Below, one piece after another: positions 62,904 to 64,000 of a DNA stretch of 64,000 nt (its first letter is position 1; the number at the start of each line of letters is the position of its first letter). A model generated the notes under the pieces. That model had not been told where the DNA came from and did no database searches. It was given only the letters and a program-made list of their open reading frames with translations. Made by a program: the position numbers and the translations under genes. The stretch is from CANNDT01 sp945876205 (GTDB taxonomy: Bacteria; Acidobacteriota; Vicinamibacteria; Vicinamibacterales; UBA2999). The DNA is taken from the NCBI GenBank assembly GCA_947503365.1, contig CANNDT010000011.1, positions 1 through 64,000 of the forward strand, given 5' to 3'.

Positions 62904-63751
62904 TTGGGATACCACGTGCGCGGATCGCGCTCGAAGTCGCCGTTGGCTTCTTCCTTCTCGGCCTGGCAGTGATACTCGAGCAGGCGCGGCATGTCGATGT
63001 GCCGGTAGAAGGGCATGGCGATCGTCCAGGGGCGAGAGAAGACTTTCGGATCGGTCATCGTCGCCTCGTACTGAATCGTGTTGGCGTCCTTCATCGTGTA
63101 GCGTTCGACCACGTGGAGCTGCTCGCTGTGAAAGTCGCCGGCCATGTCGAACCAGGTGCGATCGTTGTGGTTGGTGACGTCGACGACCAGCGTGTCGCCT
63201 TCCCAGCGCCCGCGCGAGTCGCCCATCCAGAACTCGATGCCGTCGTGCGCTTTGCTGCCGTCTGTATAGATCACGCGGTGCGCGAGCGTCCATTCAAACG
63301 CCATCGCGACCAGTTCGGTCGTCTGGAAGATCTCGAACGGGTGCTCCAGGTACATGATGCGGGGCACACCCGGCAGGTAGCAGTTGGCCAGCGGGTCGTC
63401 GGTATAGCGTTTGGCGAAATTCTCGTCGCGCTGCTTCGCCGCCGCCGGCAGGTAGGGGATCTCGCCGCCCACCACGACGCCCGCTCCGGGCGGCATGAGG
63501 TATCGCGCGGCATGGTCGCGCAGGTCGTAGGCGGCGCGGTTGCGCACCTGCCAGATGCCGTCGAGGTTCGGCTTGCCGTCAGGCGTCCGCGGAATCGCGC
63601 GCGCGTCTGGCGCCTTGGCCGCCGAAGCCCCGGCGGAGGCGGCAGTCGTGCCGGCCGCCGTCGGAGCGGCCGGAGGAGCTTGTACGACCGACCTGGGAGC
63701 AGCGCACGACGCGGTCAGGATTGCGAATAGAACCGATGAAAGAATGCGCAA
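62900..63751 (-). CDS. Lipoprotein of the 'GDTLVV' exported family
   Basis: 283 residues from TTG 63751 (tentative; no ATG or GTG near the signal). The N-terminus RILSSVLFAILTASCAAP has a lipobox (LTASC), so it should be lipid-anchored. After an Ala-rich linker come RTPDGKPNLDGIWQ, PLANCYLPGVPRIMY, GRWEGDTLVVDVTNHNDRTWF, LHVVERYT and the end DFERDPRTWYPK. It precedes and overlaps the 61920 gene by 4 bases. Same family as the 5733 product of equal length. Function unknown. Confidence 0.78.
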   Translation of the reverse strand: MRILSSVLFAILTASCAAPRSVVQAPPAAPTAAGTTAASAGASAAKAPDARAIPRTPDGKPNLDGIWQVRNRAAYDLRDHAARYLMPPGAGVVVGGEIPYLPAAAKQRDENFAKRYTDDPLANCYLPGVPRIMYLEHPFEIFQTTELVAMAFEWTLAHRVIYTDGSKAHDGIEFWMGDSRGRWEGDTLVVDVTNHNDRTWFDMAGDFHSEQLHVVERYTMKDANTIQYEATMTDPKVFSRPWTIAMPFYRHIDMPRLLEYHCQAEKEEANGDFERDPRTWYPK

Positions 63752-64000
63752 ATCGGGCCGAGTGTACCACAGGGAAAACCACTCCTCCCCATGCCGAAAC
63801 CCCCCCGGAATCGACGTCAATTCCCGCGCCCGCTGAGCCGCGCGCGGGACGCGTCGTTCCGCTCGGCCTCCGGTTCGACGGCGCGGAAAAACGCTCGCGA
63901 CGATCTGCCAGCGAGCGAGTTCATCGTGGCAGATGCGTCCTCGGCCGCTCCCCGTGGTGGCGCAACCCTCGAACCCTAGCGTGCCCAAGGCGCCAGTGTC
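63752..64000. other. Right-edge region without a supported gene
   Basis: About 250 bases upstream of the lipoprotein gene. Short open frames here are Arg/Ser-rich and lack a ribosome site. The promoter for the minus-strand operon should lie here, but no clear boxes are visible. Confidence 0.4.

Noticed and set aside
63791..63979. Short plus-strand ORF at the right edge
   Set aside because: Arg/Ser-rich, no ribosome site, probably antisense shadow or spacer.

Overview
The window is about two-thirds GC and densely coded on both strands. Several traits point to an Acidobacteriota genome, most likely the Vicinamibacteria lineage: large TonB-dependent receptors with an N-terminal carboxypeptidase-regulatory-like domain, repeated modules of DUF6152 proteins with exported 'GDTLVV' proteins, NHL-propeller secreted proteins, and short dispersed CACGAAGG and PERSR-type repeats. 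This assignment is inferred from protein families, not from a marker gene.

Left part (1-11132): two TonB-receptor / DUF6152 / exported-protein modules, a tRNA-Ser(CGA), a DinB-like protein, a secreted NHL protein, two tandem Cys-nucleophile alpha/beta hydrolases and a chimeric metallo-hydrolase remnant. Positions 11192-24843 form the most coherent system. A MerR-B12 (CarH/LitR-like) photoreceptor-repressor heads a five-gene minus-strand operon (regulator, TonB receptor, DUF2867 SDR, DUF1295, SRPBCC). Next to it are FAD oxidoreductase, DUF2177-SDR and FAD oxidoreductase / DUF1365 / CFA-type methyltransferase / acyl-ACP desaturase units. The same 11-bp-period TGTCA operator lies in both divergent promoter regions, which suggests a light- and B12-controlled lipid-modification regulon.

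Positions 24886-27787 hold a TerB-like protein with a 38-residue membrane microprotein, NhaR and TerC; nhaR and terC share promoter words. From 27883 to 41077 come a cytochrome c / NHL pair, a hybrid histidine kinase, a response regulator with an ABC exporter, and a tricarboxylate uptake and oxidation operon (TctC-TctB fusion, TctA, TcuA, TcuB). From 41173 to 54727 lie a lipoprotein, two Crp/Fnr regulators, Hpt/REC and histidine-kinase signalling proteins, an orphan GroEL, an RND adaptor carrying a sigma-factor N-terminus, and a cyclophilin. A patch of broken genes (43912-45523) includes a YaiO-like barrel with an in-frame stop.

Right part (54807-64000): a glycogen branching enzyme, then a less GC-rich two-gene NTPase cassette (AAA ATPase plus P-loop/TPR ATPase, ATGA-coupled) with its own palindromic AT-rich promoter region. 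CACGAAGG elements sit just outside it on both sides. A third DUF6152 module ends the window; one of its genes carries a 27-bp minisatellite just before its signal peptide. I saw no rRNA, CRISPR array, intact transposase or integrase.
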